Both the position numbers and the translations under genes were made by a program. From positions 378,514 through 442,513 of the forward strand of contig NZ_JAWDIR010000043.1 of assembly GCF_046156265.1 (NCBI RefSeq): DNA of 64,000 bases, given 5' to 3'. Each line of letters opens with the position of its first letter. The first letter of the stretch is position 1. Positions 1 through 8,973 of this stretch are shown one piece after another. This DNA comes from CAMDHY01 sp046156265. Lineage in GTDB: Bacteria > Pseudomonadota > Alphaproteobacteria > Rhizobiales > Segnochrobactraceae. The notes under the pieces were generated by a model. The model worked only from the letters and a program-made list of their open reading frames with translations. It was not told the DNA's origin and did not search any database.

Positions 1-1011
1 CGGACAGGTCTCCGGCCCCCGCTTCAGCACCGACTGGGTGACGTAGTAGCGGTAGAGCCGATCGCCCTTGCGGGTGTGGCTCGGCGACATCGCGTCACCG
101 TTCGGCGAGAAGATGAGGCCGCGCAGCAGCGAGGGTCCGGAGAGCCGGGTCTTGTTCGCCCGCGTCCGCGGGCTCTCACCCATGATGGCGTGGACTCGGC
201 TCCAGAGGTCGGGGCCGATGATGGCCTGATGCTCGCCGGGATAGGCGACGCCCTTGTGGACGGCATCGCCGATGTAGACCCGGTTGTTCAGCAGCTTGTA
301 GAGCGAGCCCTTGTCGAGGCGATGCCCGCGGCGGCTGCGGATTCCTGCCGCTGCCAGTTCCCGCATCAGCAGCATAATCGAGCCGAGCTTCACGAAGCGG
401 TCGAAGATCCGGTGGACGGACGCCGCCTCCTCCTCGTGGATGAGGAGCTTCCGGCTCTCGACCCGGTAGCCGAGCGGCACCGAGCCGCCCATCCACATCC
501 CCTTCTTGCGGGACGCCGCCACCTTGTCGCGGATGCGCTCGCCGATCACCTCCCGCTCGAACTGGGCGAAGGAGAGCAGAACGTTCAGCGTCAGCCGCCC
601 CATCGAGGTGGTGGTGTTGAACGACTGGGTGACGCTGACGAAGGTGACGCCGCGCCCCTCGAACACGTCGACCAGCTTGGCAAAATCCATCAGTGAGCGC
701 GACAGCCGGTCGATCTTGTAGACCACCACGACGTCGACCTTGCCGAGTTCGATGTCGGCGATGAGCCGCTTCAGTGCCGGGCGCTCGAGCGTACCGCCGG
801 AGATGCCGCCGTCGTCGTAGCGGTCGGGAACGGCGATCCAGCCCTCAGCCTTCTGGCTCACGACATAGGCGGCACAGGCCTCGCGCTGGGCGTCGAGGCT
901 GTTGAACTCCATGTCGAGGCCTTCCTCGGACGATTTGCGGGTGTAGATCGCGCAGCGGACCTTCGACACGACCTTTCGGGCGTGCTGCGCAGTCGTTGCC
1001 AACCGGGTCAT
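1..1011 (-). CDS. Large serine recombinase, C-terminus beyond the window
   Basis: Site-specific DNA recombinase, probably the integrase/excisionase of the element to its right. Reading leftward from ATG at 1011 the frame is open to the window edge (337 codons). A resolvase N-terminal domain carries YTRKSSEEG (nucleophile Ser27) and, near residue 100, YKIDRLSRSLMDF. A Recombinase domain follows (RKKGMWMGGSVPLGYRV, then SLYKLLNNRVYIGDAVHKG), and the start of the zinc-ribbon region (SPSHTRKGDRLYRYYV). The start overlaps the DUF2924 stop as ATGA, so the two are co-translated. The C-terminus lies outside the window. The family is secure; its role as integrase of this prophage is inferred. Confidence 0.93.
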   Translation of the reverse strand, partial: MTRLATTAQHARKVVSKVRCAIYTRKSSEEGLDMEFNSLDAQREACAAYVVSQKAEGWIAVPDRYDDGGISGGTLERPALKRLIADIELGKVDVVVVYKIDRLSRSLMDFAKLVDVFEGRGVTFVSVTQSFNTTTSMGRLTLNVLLSFAQFEREVIGERIRDKVAASRKKGMWMGGSVPLGYRVESRKLLIHEEEAASVHRIFDRFVKLGSIMLLMRELAAAGIRSRRGHRLDKGSLYKLLNNRVYIGDAVHKGVAYPGEHQAIIGPDLWSRVHAIMGESPRTRANKTRLSGPSLLRGLIFSPNGDAMSPSHTRKGDRLYRYYVTQSVLKRGPETCP

Positions 1012-1454
1012 GCTCCCCTCCCCGCGCTCTTCAGGCCGAAGAACACCCAGCCGTTCCATTTCACGCCGGTGATGGCGTGGGCGATTGCCGAGAGCGACCG
1101 GTACGGACGGCCCTGGTACTCGAAGCCCTCGATCGTCACCGTCACGATGTGCTCGACGCCCTGGAACTCCCGCAGGAGGCGCGTGCCGGCGATGGGCTTG
1201 CGGTCGTTGCGGATGCGCCGGGTCTTCGGGTCCATGTTCTCGACGCTGCGGGCGAGTGCATCGAGGCGCTTCACCGTCGCCGGCTTCAGCCCCCCATAGG
1301 CGAGTTCCTGGATGCGGTACGCCAGGCGGCTTTCGAGGTAGCGGCGATTGTAGAGCGGCGCGTCCACTCCATAGAGCTCGCGCCACATCGTCTTCAGCTC
1401 GGGCGTTGGGGTGGTCTTGATGGCGGCAAGGCGCGCCAGCACGGGGTCACTCAT
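1008..1454 (-). CDS. DUF2924 domain protein
   Basis: Small basic protein of 148 aa, recognised as DUF2924 from LARLAAIKTTPTPELKTMWRELYG and YNRRYLESRLAYRIQELAYGG. In alphaproteobacteria this family commonly sits directly before a large serine recombinase in prophages and integrative elements, as here with an ATGA overlap. A role as recombination directionality or accessory factor is plausible but unproven. The ATG at 1454 fits the usual family N-terminus; an in-frame extension upstream to 1553 lacks family-like sequence. Confidence 0.85.
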   Translation of the reverse strand: MSDPVLARLAAIKTTPTPELKTMWRELYGVDAPLYNRRYLESRLAYRIQELAYGGLKPATVKRLDALARSVENMDPKTRRIRNDRKPIAGTRLLREFQGVEHIVTVTIEGFEYQGRPYRSLSAIAHAITGVKWNGWVFFGLKSAGRGA

Positions 1455-1692
1455 CTTCGGTCTCCGTCGACTGCGGATCGACATGACCGCTCTGGTCGGG
1501 GAGGAAGTGAAGGCAACTCTCTCCACCGTCGCGAGAGCGAGCCGCGGACACACCGTCGCGGCGCCGGCGCAGACGGACGACGGCGAGCGCGAGGAGCCCG
1601 GCGGCCTCGTCGAGCCGCTCGGCGTCGCTCATCAGGTCAGGGCGAAGTGCATTCGGCCCTGGTGCGGTAAAGGGATCGGAGACGTTTCGCAT
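1447..1692 (-). CDS. Small hypothetical protein upstream of DUF2924
   Basis: About 81 aa, overlapping the DUF2924 start by 8 nt, so it is probably the first gene of a three-gene recombinase operon. A short helical stretch (MSDAERLDEAAGLLALAVVRLRRRR) is followed by an acidic tail. No function recognised. The start is uncertain: ATG at 1692 lies in the loop of an inverted repeat, with alternatives at 1710 and 1632. Confidence 0.55.
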   Translation of the reverse strand: MRNVSDPFTAPGPNALRPDLMSDAERLDEAAGLLALAVVRLRRRRDGVSAARSRDGGESCLHFLPDQSGHVDPQSTETEDE

Positions 1693-1702
1693 GAACGAAA
1701 CG
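1683..1702. promoter_or_regulatory. Inverted repeat at the start of the recombinase operon
   Basis: Perfect 7-bp inverted repeat CGTTTCG / CGAAACG with a 6-nt spacer. It spans the likely start codon (1690-1692) of the first gene of the recombinase operon. It could be an operator or an mRNA hairpin limiting translation. Assigned by inspection only. Confidence 0.4.
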
Positions 1703-1710
1703 CTACCCAT

Positions 1711-2241
1711 CTATCTTGTCGCCACAAGTACAATCGCTGGCGCTCCGTATCTCTGCGCAATCATTCAGAAAAAATCGAAATTGTACACCCATCGTATTGG
1801 TGATATTTCATGCATCGCCTACGATCATGGATCATGCGACACCGGGAAGACATGGATCAGATCGATGTCTTCGAGGGCGGCGCCTTAAATATTCTCCTCG
1901 TCCTGCAAATGGTGCGCTAAAGGCGGCGCTGGCAATGTAGACAGACGATGCGCGAGAAGAGGCAGTGTGACGAGTCATATCTTTGCACTCGTACGAGGGC
2001 TATCATTGTCACGGGGTTCGACTGAGCGCGCCGTTCGATGCCATCAGAAGATGAGTGGATCACTCCGCCCGCTGACAGCGGCGGGTGGCACTTTTCTTCA
2101 GACTTAAGCGGAATGGCCCCCGGCAGGGCAGCTTCAGTAGCCCGGGGGTCGTGCTTTCCCGTGTGTAGGTCGTCGCCTTGAATGCAACCCACGGCATACT
2201 GGCTTTCGCCGGAGTGCTCAAAAGAAGGATCGGTAAGCGCA
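1711..2241. other. Intergenic region without a recognised gene
   Basis: 531 bp between the recombinase operon and the RTX gene. It is more A+T-rich than its surroundings from about 1700 to 1900. A possible hairpin (CCCCCGG at 2117-2123 pairing with CCGGGGG at 2142-2148) lies upstream of the RTX gene. No convincing coding frame is visible. Confidence 0.5.
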
Positions 2242-5200
2242 ATGGCGATCGTCGTCACCGTCACCTCGCCGTCGCCGACCGGCAGCGACCTGAAGCTCGT
2301 CGACTTCCTGCGCGACGGGGTGATCGATCCGCTCGACAATGCGCCGACCCAGTTCGTCGCGCTCGATCCGAATCTGACGCTCGGCAGCGCCACCGAAATC
2401 ACGCTGCTCTCCGCCAGTGGCAACCTCGTGTTCAACCCGTTCGGCGGCGTTGTGTCGGGCACGATCACCGGCTTCGTCATCACCTCTGCGGCAGACGGCA
2501 TCGTCCGCGCGACCGTCACCGGCCTCAACATCGATGCCGCAGCCCTCTATGCGGCGATGATAGCGAACGACACAGCTGCGCTTGACGCCCTGCTGTTCGG
2601 CACGGATTCGTTCAACTATGTCGGCAACACCGGGGCCGATGTGTTCACCGCCGGGCTGCTCGCCGATCATCTCGACGGCGGCGCGGGCGACGACAGGCTC
2701 ACCGCCCGCGACGGCGCCGACACGCTGGTGGGCGCGGTCGGGGCCGACACGCTCGACGGCGGGGCGGGCGGCGACACCTACGTGCTGGCGGCCAACACCG
2801 CCGCGATCGTCATCCTCGACAGCGCCGGCCTCGACACGGTCACCTCGACGATCTCGCGCTCGCTCGCCGGATTCGCGACGATCGAAAACCTGACGCTGCT
2901 CGGCAACGCCGACGTCGACGCGACCGGCAATGCGCTGGTCAACCTCCTTCAGGGCAATTCCGGCGACAACGTCCTCGACGGGGGCGGCGGCAACGACATC
3001 CTGATCGGCGGGGCCGGCGACGACACCTATGTCCTCGGCGCCGACAGCGACACCGTCGCCGAGGGAGCCGGCGGCGGCACGGACACGGTGACGTCGACGA
3101 TCACCCGCACGCTGGCCTCGTTCTCCCAGGTCGAAAACCTGACGCTAGAGGGCGCCGGCAACATCGACGGGACAGGCAACAACCTCGACAACGTCATCAC
3201 CGGCAACAGCGGCGAAAACGTCCTCGACGGCGGCCTCGGCTCCGACACCGTGATCGGCGGCGACGGCGACGACACGCTGAGGGGCGGCAACGACAACGTC
3301 GCCGACACGCTGCAGGGCGGCGCCGGCGACGACCTCTACGAACTCGGCTCCAACTATGGCGGCGTCTGCACCGACACGAGCGGCCTCGACACCGTCACGT
3401 CGACCGGCGACCGCAGCATCGCCTTCTTCGCGGGCATCGAGAACCTGACGCTGCTCGGCACCGCCGACATCGACGGCACCGGCAACGACCTCGACAACAC
3501 CATCACCGGCAACGCCGGCGACAACGAACTGACGGGCGGCCTCGGCGACGACACCCTCGACGGCGGTCTCGGCGACGACACGTACGTTCTCAGTCCAGAC
3601 GACGACAGCGACACGATCATCGACGCCGGCGGTATCGACACGGTGAGGTCGGTGGAAGGGGCGACGCTCGAGCAGAAGCCCACGATCGAGAACCTGATCC
3701 TCGACGGCAATGACGACGTCGCCGGCTACGGCAACGCGCTCGACAACGTCATCACCGGAAATTCCGGCGACAACGCCCTGGTTGGCTTCGAGGGCGCCGA
3801 CAGCCTGTACGGTGGCGCTGGAGACGACAGTTACTTCATCACCTTCGTCGACGACGCCCTCGACACCGTTGTCGATACGTCCGGGCTGGACCGCGCCATC
3901 TCGAACACCGTCAGCGTTTCGATCGCCGGCTACGTCGGTGTCGAGAACATCCTGCTCGACGGCAACCTCAACCTCGATGCGACCGGCAACGGGCTCGACA
4001 ACCTGATCAAGGGCAACAACGGAGCGAACATCCTCGACGGCGGTGCCGGCGTCGACACGCTGCAGGGCGACAATGGCGGCGACACCTACGTGCTCGGCAA
4101 CGCGCAGGACCTGGTCGTCGAGAGCTTCAACAGCGGCATCGACACCATCACGTCGACGATCACGCGCTCGCTCGCGCCCTACGCACACGTCGAGCGGCTG
4201 ACCTTGCTCGGCAACGGCAACATCAACGGCACTGGCAACGGCCTCGACAACGCGATCACCGGAAACGCCGGCAAGAACATTCTCGACGGCGCCGGTGGCA
4301 CCGATTCGCTGTTCGGCGGCCTCGGCAACGACACCTACGTGCTCGGCAACGACGGCGACGACGTGACGTCCGACACCGGCGGCACCGACACGATCACCTC
4401 GACGATCAGCCGCTCGCTGGCGCCGCACGGCAGCATCGAAGTGCTGAACCTGCTCGGCAACGCCAACATCGACGGCACCGGCAACGCGCTCGCCAACACC
4501 ATCAGCGGCAATTCCGGGAAGAACGTCCTCGACGGCGGCGTGGATGCCGTCACGGACTTCCTCGCCGGCGGGCAGGGCAACGACACCTATATGCTCGGGG
4601 CGGGCAACGACGTCGTGATCGAGTTTGTCGGCGGTGGTACCGACACCATCACCTCGACGATCACGCGCTCGCTCGTCTCCTACACGGACGTCGAGAACCT
4701 GACGCTGCTCGGCTCCGCCCACATCAACGGCACCGGCAACGGTGCGGCCAACCGGATCGTCGGCAACGACGGCCAGAACGTCCTCGACGGCGGCGCCGGC
4801 ACCGATACGCTCGAAGGCGGCGACGGCAAGGACACCTACGTCCTCGGCAACGGCAACGACGCCACCTTCGACACCGGCGGCATCGACACGATCACATCGA
4901 CGATCAGCCGCTCGCTCGCGCCGCACGGCACCGTCGAGAACCTGACGCTGCTGGGCGTCGGCAACATCGACGGCACCGGCAACGCACTCTCCAACACCAT
5001 CACAGGCAATGCCGGCAACAACGTCCTCTACGGAGGCATCGACAACTACTCCAACACCGACACGCTGATCGGCGGACTCGGCAACGACACCTATGTGCTC
5101 TCCGACCAGTTCGACGTTGTGGTGGAGGCGGCCGGGGGTGGCACGGACACGATCACCTCCGCCGGCGGCCGCAGTCTCGCAGGGTATGCGCACATCGAGA

Positions 5201-6615
5201 ACCTGACGCTGGTCGGTGGCTCGTCCGTCAGCGGCACCGGCAACGCGCTCGACAACGTGATCACCGGCAACTCCGGCCACAACTTTCTCAGCGGAAAAGA
5301 CGGTCTCGATTCGCTCTTCGGTGGTGGCGGCAACGACGATTACGAACTCGGTGCCGACAACGACTTCATCCACGACACCAGCGGGACGGATACCGTCGCA
5401 TCCTCGATCACACGATCGCTCACGTCGTTCACGGCAATCGAGTATCTCGTGCTGACGGGGAGTGCGACTATCAATGGCTTCGGCAACGGGGCCAACAACT
5501 ACATCTGGGGGAACACCGGCAACAACACTCTCGACGGCGCCGCGGGGATAGACGACCTGTTCGGCGGGGCGGGGGCGGATACCCTCATCGGCTCGTCGGA
5601 CTCGGCCAGCGATGCGCTGTCAGGCGAAGCGGGCGACGACGTGCTGATTGCCGGGCACGGCGATCATCTCACCGGAGGGGGCGGGGACGACACCTATGTT
5701 CTCGGTGCCAATACCACTGGCCCGATCTACATCAGCGTCGACAGCGGCGGGACCGATCTCGTTACGTCGAGCATCAACCGCACGCTGCTGCCTTCCTGGA
5801 ACATCGAGAACCTGACGCTGCTCGGCAACGCCAACATCGACGGCACCGGCAATGCGCTCGACAACGTCCTCATCGGCAACTCCGGCAAGAATACCCTGAA
5901 GGGGCTCGACGGAAACGACACGCTGGTCGCTACCGGCGGTGTCGAGACGCTGAAGGGTGGCGTCGGCCACGACACCTACGTGCTCGGAAGCTTCTTCTTC
6001 AATACCGAAGCTACCGCGAACACGCTGCAAGACGACGCGGGCGTCGACACCATCACCTCGACGATCGACCGAACCCTGACGAACTTTGTCGGCATCGAGA
6101 ACCTGATCCTGCTCGGCAATGCCAATCTCGACGGCACCGGCAGCGCCCTGGACAACAAGATGACCGGCAACGCCGGCAAGAACACGCTGTCGGGCTTTTC
6201 CGGCAAGGACGACCTCGACGGTGGCGGCGGCAACGACATCCTGCGCGGCGGCCAGGGCGCCGACAAGATGACCGGCGGCGCCGGTGGCGACGTCTTTGAC
6301 TACAACGACGTCTCCGAGATCGGGCTCGGGGCGGATCGCGACATCATCCGCGACTTCGTCCACCTGGTGGACGACATCGACCTTTCCACCATCGACGCCA
6401 ACGGCAGCGCGCCGGGCAACACCGCCTTCAGCTTCATCGGCAACACGGCGTTCTCCGGCGTGAAGGGACAGCTGCGCTTCACGCAGAACGACCTGCCCGG
6501 CACCCAGCTGGACAAGACCTTCGTCGACGGTGACGTCAACGGCGACGGAATCGCCGACTTCCGCATCCAGCTCACGGGTCTCGTCAACCTCACAGGGTCC
6601 GACTTTGTTCTCTGA
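2242..6615 (+). CDS. Large RTX-like calcium-binding repeat protein
   Basis: 1457 aa, probably secreted by a type I system and folding on calcium outside the cell. After about 200 residues without repeats come 13 tandem units of roughly 90-115 aa. Each contains a glycine-aspartate nonapeptide block (GGAGDDTYVLG-like), a TDTITSTITRSL strand, IENLTLLGNANIDGTGNALDN, then NVITGNSGKNVLDGG. The C-terminus (GADRDIIRDF, later FVDGDVNGDGIADFRIQLTG) resembles serralysin-type C-termini carrying the uncleaved type I signal. There is no N-terminal signal peptide. ATG 2242 follows AAGAAGGAT; an earlier in-frame ATG at 2182 looks non-coding. No ABC exporter, membrane fusion protein or TolC gene is in the window, so secretion must use partners elsewhere. 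Adhesin or surface-layer-like function is inference. Confidence 0.85.
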   Translation: MAIVVTVTSPSPTGSDLKLVDFLRDGVIDPLDNAPTQFVALDPNLTLGSATEITLLSASGNLVFNPFGGVVSGTITGFVITSAADGIVRATVTGLNIDAAALYAAMIANDTAALDALLFGTDSFNYVGNTGADVFTAGLLADHLDGGAGDDRLTARDGADTLVGAVGADTLDGGAGGDTYVLAANTAAIVILDSAGLDTVTSTISRSLAGFATIENLTLLGNADVDATGNALVNLLQGNSGDNVLDGGGGNDILIGGAGDDTYVLGADSDTVAEGAGGGTDTVTSTITRTLASFSQVENLTLEGAGNIDGTGNNLDNVITGNSGENVLDGGLGSDTVIGGDGDDTLRGGNDNVADTLQGGAGDDLYELGSNYGGVCTDTSGLDTVTSTGDRSIAFFAGIENLTLLGTADIDGTGNDLDNTITGNAGDNELTGGLGDDTLDGGLGDDTYVLSPDDDSDTIIDAGGIDTVRSVEGATLEQKPTIENLILDGNDDVAGYGNALDNVITGNSGDNALVGFEGADSLYGGAGDDSYFITFVDDALDTVVDTSGLDRAISNTVSVSIAGYVGVENILLDGNLNLDATGNGLDNLIKGNNGANILDGGAGVDTLQGDNGGDTYVLGNAQDLVVESFNSGIDTITSTITRSLAPYAHVERLTLLGNGNINGTGNGLDNAITGNAGKNILDGAGGTDSLFGGLGNDTYVLGNDGDDVTSDTGGTDTITSTISRSLAPHGSIEVLNLLGNANIDGTGNALANTISGNSGKNVLDGGVDAVTDFLAGGQGNDTYMLGAGNDVVIEFVGGGTDTITSTITRSLVSYTDVENLTLLGSAHINGTGNGAANRIVGNDGQNVLDGGAGTDTLEGGDGKDTYVLGNGNDATFDTGGIDTITSTISRSLAPHGTVENLTLLGVGNIDGTGNALSNTITGNAGNNVLYGGIDNYSNTDTLIGGLGNDTYVLSDQFDVVVEAAGGGTDTITSAGGRSLAGYAHIENLTLVGGSSVSGTGNALDNVITGNSGHNFLSGKDGLDSLFGGGGNDDYELGADNDFIHDTSGTDTVASSITRSLTSFTAIEYLVLTGSATINGFGNGANNYIWGNTGNNTLDGAAGIDDLFGGAGADTLIGSSDSASDALSGEAGDDVLIAGHGDHLTGGGGDDTYVLGANTTGPIYISVDSGGTDLVTSSINRTLLPSWNIENLTLLGNANIDGTGNALDNVLIGNSGKNTLKGLDGNDTLVATGGVETLKGGVGHDTYVLGSFFFNTEATANTLQDDAGVDTITSTIDRTLTNFVGIENLILLGNANLDGTGSALDNKMTGNAGKNTLSGFSGKDDLDGGGGNDILRGGQGADKMTGGAGGDVFDYNDVSEIGLGADRDIIRDFVHLVDDIDLSTIDANGSAPGNTAFSFIGNTAFSGVKGQLRFTQNDLPGTQLDKTFVDGDVNGDGIADFRIQLTGLVNLTGSDFVL

Positions 6616-6792
6616 AGTCCTTGTGACGTGCTCTGCTGAGAAAATAGGAGAAGGTCTGCGTTATGTTCGCCAAAGACCGGTGAGAGGCCGAGGGTTTAGT
6701 CGGAGCAAGACAGCTAGCGAACGGAGGGTTATCCACTGCTCCCCACGCGCCGGCGCCGTTGCTTATCGATGGCTCCTCACATCAACGCGACA

Positions 6793-6930
6793 TCACAGCC
6801 GCCTCGACGTCCACACCACGCGCCCCATGACGTGCACCTCCTCAGCGCTGCGCTCACAAGCCTTGTACTCGGGGTTCACCGACCTGATCACCACCATCGG
6901 CGGATCCGAATTCGGCTCGTGTTCGGTCCG
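6793..6930 (-). pseudogene. 3' fragment of an S24 phage repressor gene
   Basis: The last 45 codons of an S24 repressor, nearly identical to the end of the intact gene at 7688-8413. EHEPNSDPPMVVIRSVNPEYK is followed by ERSAEEVHVMGRVVWTSRRL and the same TGA stop. Similarity ends near 6930 and no HTH or catalytic serine region is attached. It is a remnant of duplication or recombination in the immunity region, not a functional gene. Confidence 0.8.
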
Positions 6931-6990
6931 CTAATCATTCGTGGTTTCGGATGCGACTCCGAATACTCCGTGCCCCGGCGTTGCCCACCG

Positions 6991-7668
6991 TCAAATCTCC
7001 CGTGCGAACCACCGGATGCGGCCGACGATGTGGATCTCGTCGGCCGTACGCTCGTACTCGGGATAGTGCTTGTTGTCGGAGATGACCCGGATGGCTGGCG
7101 GATCGCTGTTCGCGATGTGCTCGAGACGCTTTGCGACCAGACCGATCCCGTCGTCGAGGACGAAGATCCCGGGTGGGTTTGGGCTGCGGAGATTCATGTC
7201 GACGAGGACGGCATCACCGCTCAGCAGCGTCGGCACCATGCTGTCCCCTTTGACGTGCATGATGCGCAGTTGCGACGGGCTCGTCTTCAGCGTGTTGCGA
7301 ATCCACGACCGGCGGAAGTGATAGTCCTGGCGGGACGCTTCGCCTTCGCCGGCCCAGACTGCCCTTCCTTCCGTCGGCGCCCGCGCAGTGGCGAAAAGGA
7401 TCGCCATGAAAGCGTCGTCGGGATTCTCCACGAATGGGGACGTGCCCTGGACCGCGCCGATGCCATGGATCAGCCAATCGCGGTCCACCTTCAGGACCAG
7501 TGCGACGTCCGCCAGCCGGTCGATGCTGGGTCGGGCGGAGCGGCCTCGGAGGATGTCGTAGACGAACGAGCGATTCACGCCCGCCATCGTGGCAACATGG
7601 GCAGGCGCCAGGCCGAGTTGCCGCGCTCGGGCGCGCAGGCGATCGGCCAAAGTGTGCTGCTCTGTCAT
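6991..7668 (-). CDS. Phage repressor, HTH plus S24 peptidase-like domain
   Basis: 225 aa LexA/CI-type repressor. The N-terminal helix-turn-helix is near residues 5-65 (LADRLRARARQLGLAPAHVATMAGVNRS). The C-terminal S24 domain carries the catalytic Ser in KGDSMVPTL and the general-base Lys in GLVAKRLE, so RecA-stimulated self-cleavage is possible. ATG 7668 was chosen because residues encoded further upstream do not look like protein. It lies 19 bp downstream of a second S24 gene on the same strand and probably shares its promoter. Confidence 0.88.
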   Translation of the reverse strand: MTEQHTLADRLRARARQLGLAPAHVATMAGVNRSFVYDILRGRSARPSIDRLADVALVLKVDRDWLIHGIGAVQGTSPFVENPDDAFMAILFATARAPTEGRAVWAGEGEASRQDYHFRRSWIRNTLKTSPSQLRIMHVKGDSMVPTLLSGDAVLVDMNLRSPNPPGIFVLDDGIGLVAKRLEHIANSDPPAIRVISDNKHYPEYERTADEIHIVGRIRWFAREI

Positions 7669-7687
7669 GGTGTCCTCAGCCACCCAT

Positions 7688-8413
7688 CTACAGCCGCCGC
7701 GAAGTCCACACCACGCGCCCAACGACATGAACCTCCTCGGCGCTCCGCTCGTAGGTCTTGTACTCGGGGTTTACCGACCTGATCACCACCATCGGCGGAT
7801 CGGAGTTCGGCTCGTGCTCGATGCGCTTGGCCACGAGCCCCATCCCGTCCCAGATCACGAAGATGCCGGGCGGCACCGGGATCTGCTGGCTGATGTCGAT
7901 CAGCACCCGATCGCCGCTAGCGAGCAACGGCTCCATGGAGTCGCCGTCGATGGTGATGATGCGCAGGTCTGCCGTTCGTGCCCGGAATTCGTGACGGATC
8001 ATCCCTTCGGGGAAGAACCAGACCTGCTTGACCTCCTCAAGGCCCTCGTGGATGGCGCCGGGCCCGGCTGAAGCGCGCACGTCGATTTCGGCCACGCGTC
8101 CGAAGCCAGCGGGAACGCCGCCGGCCGTCAAGCTGCCGACGGGTGCCAGATCGCTCGACCGCTCAGCCGCCGGCGGCTTACGGCGCCGCTTCCGCGGTGG
8201 CACCGCATCGTGGCGCAGTTCGCTCTCGTCGCAGCCGAGGTGCGCCGCAAGCTTGCGACGATCGTCCTCGGCTAGAACCCTCGGCGTTCCCCGCATCACG
8301 AACTGGTGCAGGTAGGCGTCATTCCTGCCGATCGCGATCGATGCGTTCTTTAGATTGGTCCCGCGGTCGCGGACCAGCGCCAGCACCTTCAGTCGGATGG
8401 GATCGAGATTCAT
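7688..8413 (-). CDS. Phage repressor with S24 peptidase-like domain
   Basis: 241 aa CI/C2-like repressor. N-terminal HTH-like region (VRDRGTNLKNASIAIGRNDAYLHQFVMRG), a basic linker (PPRKRRRKPP), and a C-terminal S24 domain with Ser in IDGDSMEPLLASGD and Lys in GLVAKRIEHEP. It is transcribed away from a Cro-like gene, with a 116-bp operator region between them, the classic immunity layout. It is paralogous over the S24 domain to the next gene downstream, and its 3' end is duplicated at 6793-6930. ATG 8413 was preferred to an upstream in-frame start at 8518 that would run through the operator region. Confidence 0.9.
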   Translation of the reverse strand: MNLDPIRLKVLALVRDRGTNLKNASIAIGRNDAYLHQFVMRGTPRVLAEDDRRKLAAHLGCDESELRHDAVPPRKRRRKPPAAERSSDLAPVGSLTAGGVPAGFGRVAEIDVRASAGPGAIHEGLEEVKQVWFFPEGMIRHEFRARTADLRIITIDGDSMEPLLASGDRVLIDISQQIPVPPGIFVIWDGMGLVAKRIEHEPNSDPPMVVIRSVNPEYKTYERSAEEVHVVGRVVWTSRRL

Positions 8414-8465
8414 CGGTCGCTGTCCCTGCTCCTGTTGGAGATAGGCAATTAGCAACTTTTTCTGT

Positions 8466-8506
8466 TTGACGCAATGGGAGGACCAGGCGTTAACTGATCC
8501 TATCAG
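8466..8506 (+). promoter_or_regulatory. Candidate early promoter with overlapping operator
   Basis: Reading rightward: -35 TTGACG (8466-8471), 18-bp spacer, -10-like TTAACT (8490-8495). A perfect inverted repeat CTGAT-CCT-ATCAG (8494-8506) overlaps the -10. It lies between the S24 repressor and the Cro-like gene, so repressor binding here would silence the replication genes. Assigned from sequence pattern and position only. Confidence 0.5.
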
Positions 8507-8529
8507 ACGGGCGGCCACAGGAACCCTCG

Positions 8530-8757
8530 ATGTCGACGATCAGTAGCCAGTTCCGAGAGCGGGTAGAGGCGTTCCTGGCAGCCTCCGAGTTCAAGCCCAC
8601 CGAGTTTGGCCGGCAGGCCACAGGCGATCCGACCTTCGTCCTCAACCTCAGGCGGGGCCGCTCGCCGACGTTGGCGACGGTCGACAAGGTGCTGGCCTTC
8701 ATCGCCGAGATGGAAGCCGATCCGTCCCGCTGCAGCCCCAATAGGAAAGCGGCATGA
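8530..8757 (+). CDS. Small Cro-like DNA-binding protein
   Basis: 75 aa, first gene of the rightward phage operon and divergent from the S24 repressor. It has a predicted HTH (FKPTEFGRQATGDPTFVLNLRRGRSPTLATVDKVLAFI) resembling Cro/C1-type folds. AGGAA precedes ATG 8530. It ends in an ATGA overlap with the next gene. A role as early repressor of the S24 gene is inferred from position. Confidence 0.7.
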   Translation: MSTISSQFRERVEAFLAASEFKPTEFGRQATGDPTFVLNLRRGRSPTLATVDKVLAFIAEMEADPSRCSPNRKAA

Positions 8758-8972
8758 CCATGCTTCCCATTCACCTCAACCAGATCGAGCTCGCCAACCG
8801 CTGGAAGATCTCTCCGCGCACGCTGGAGCGCTGGCGCTGGGCGGGACAGGGCCCTGCCTTCGTCAAGCTCGGCGGCCGGGTCGTCTATCAGCTAGACGCC
8901 GTCGAGGCCTACGAGCGCGGCCGTGTCTGCCAGAGCACCCAGCAGGGCACGGCCCTCAGGAAGGCCTCCTGA
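8754..8972 (+). CDS. Excisionase/MerR-like helix-turn-helix protein
   Basis: 72 aa with LNQIELANRWKISPRTLERWRWAGQGPAFVKLGGRVVYQLDAVEAYE, the winged-helix pattern of phage excisionase-like and AlpA-like proteins. The first two Met codons (8754, 8760) are both possible; 8754 overlaps the previous stop. It could aid prophage excision or early gene control; the role is not determined by sequence. Confidence 0.75.
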   Translation: MTMLPIHLNQIELANRWKISPRTLERWRWAGQGPAFVKLGGRVVYQLDAVEAYERGRVCQSTQQGTALRKAS

Positions 8973-8973
8973 G

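Noticed and set aside
3145..5373. 742-codon open frame antisense to the RTX gene
   Set aside because: An artefact of the repeated GC-rich RTX codons: low-complexity Val/Asp/Ala/Arg sequence with no start signal or family pattern.
2242..6615. DNA repeats of the RTX gene as a non-coding tandem array
   Set aside because: The periodicity is protein repeat structure in one open frame with consistent codon use.
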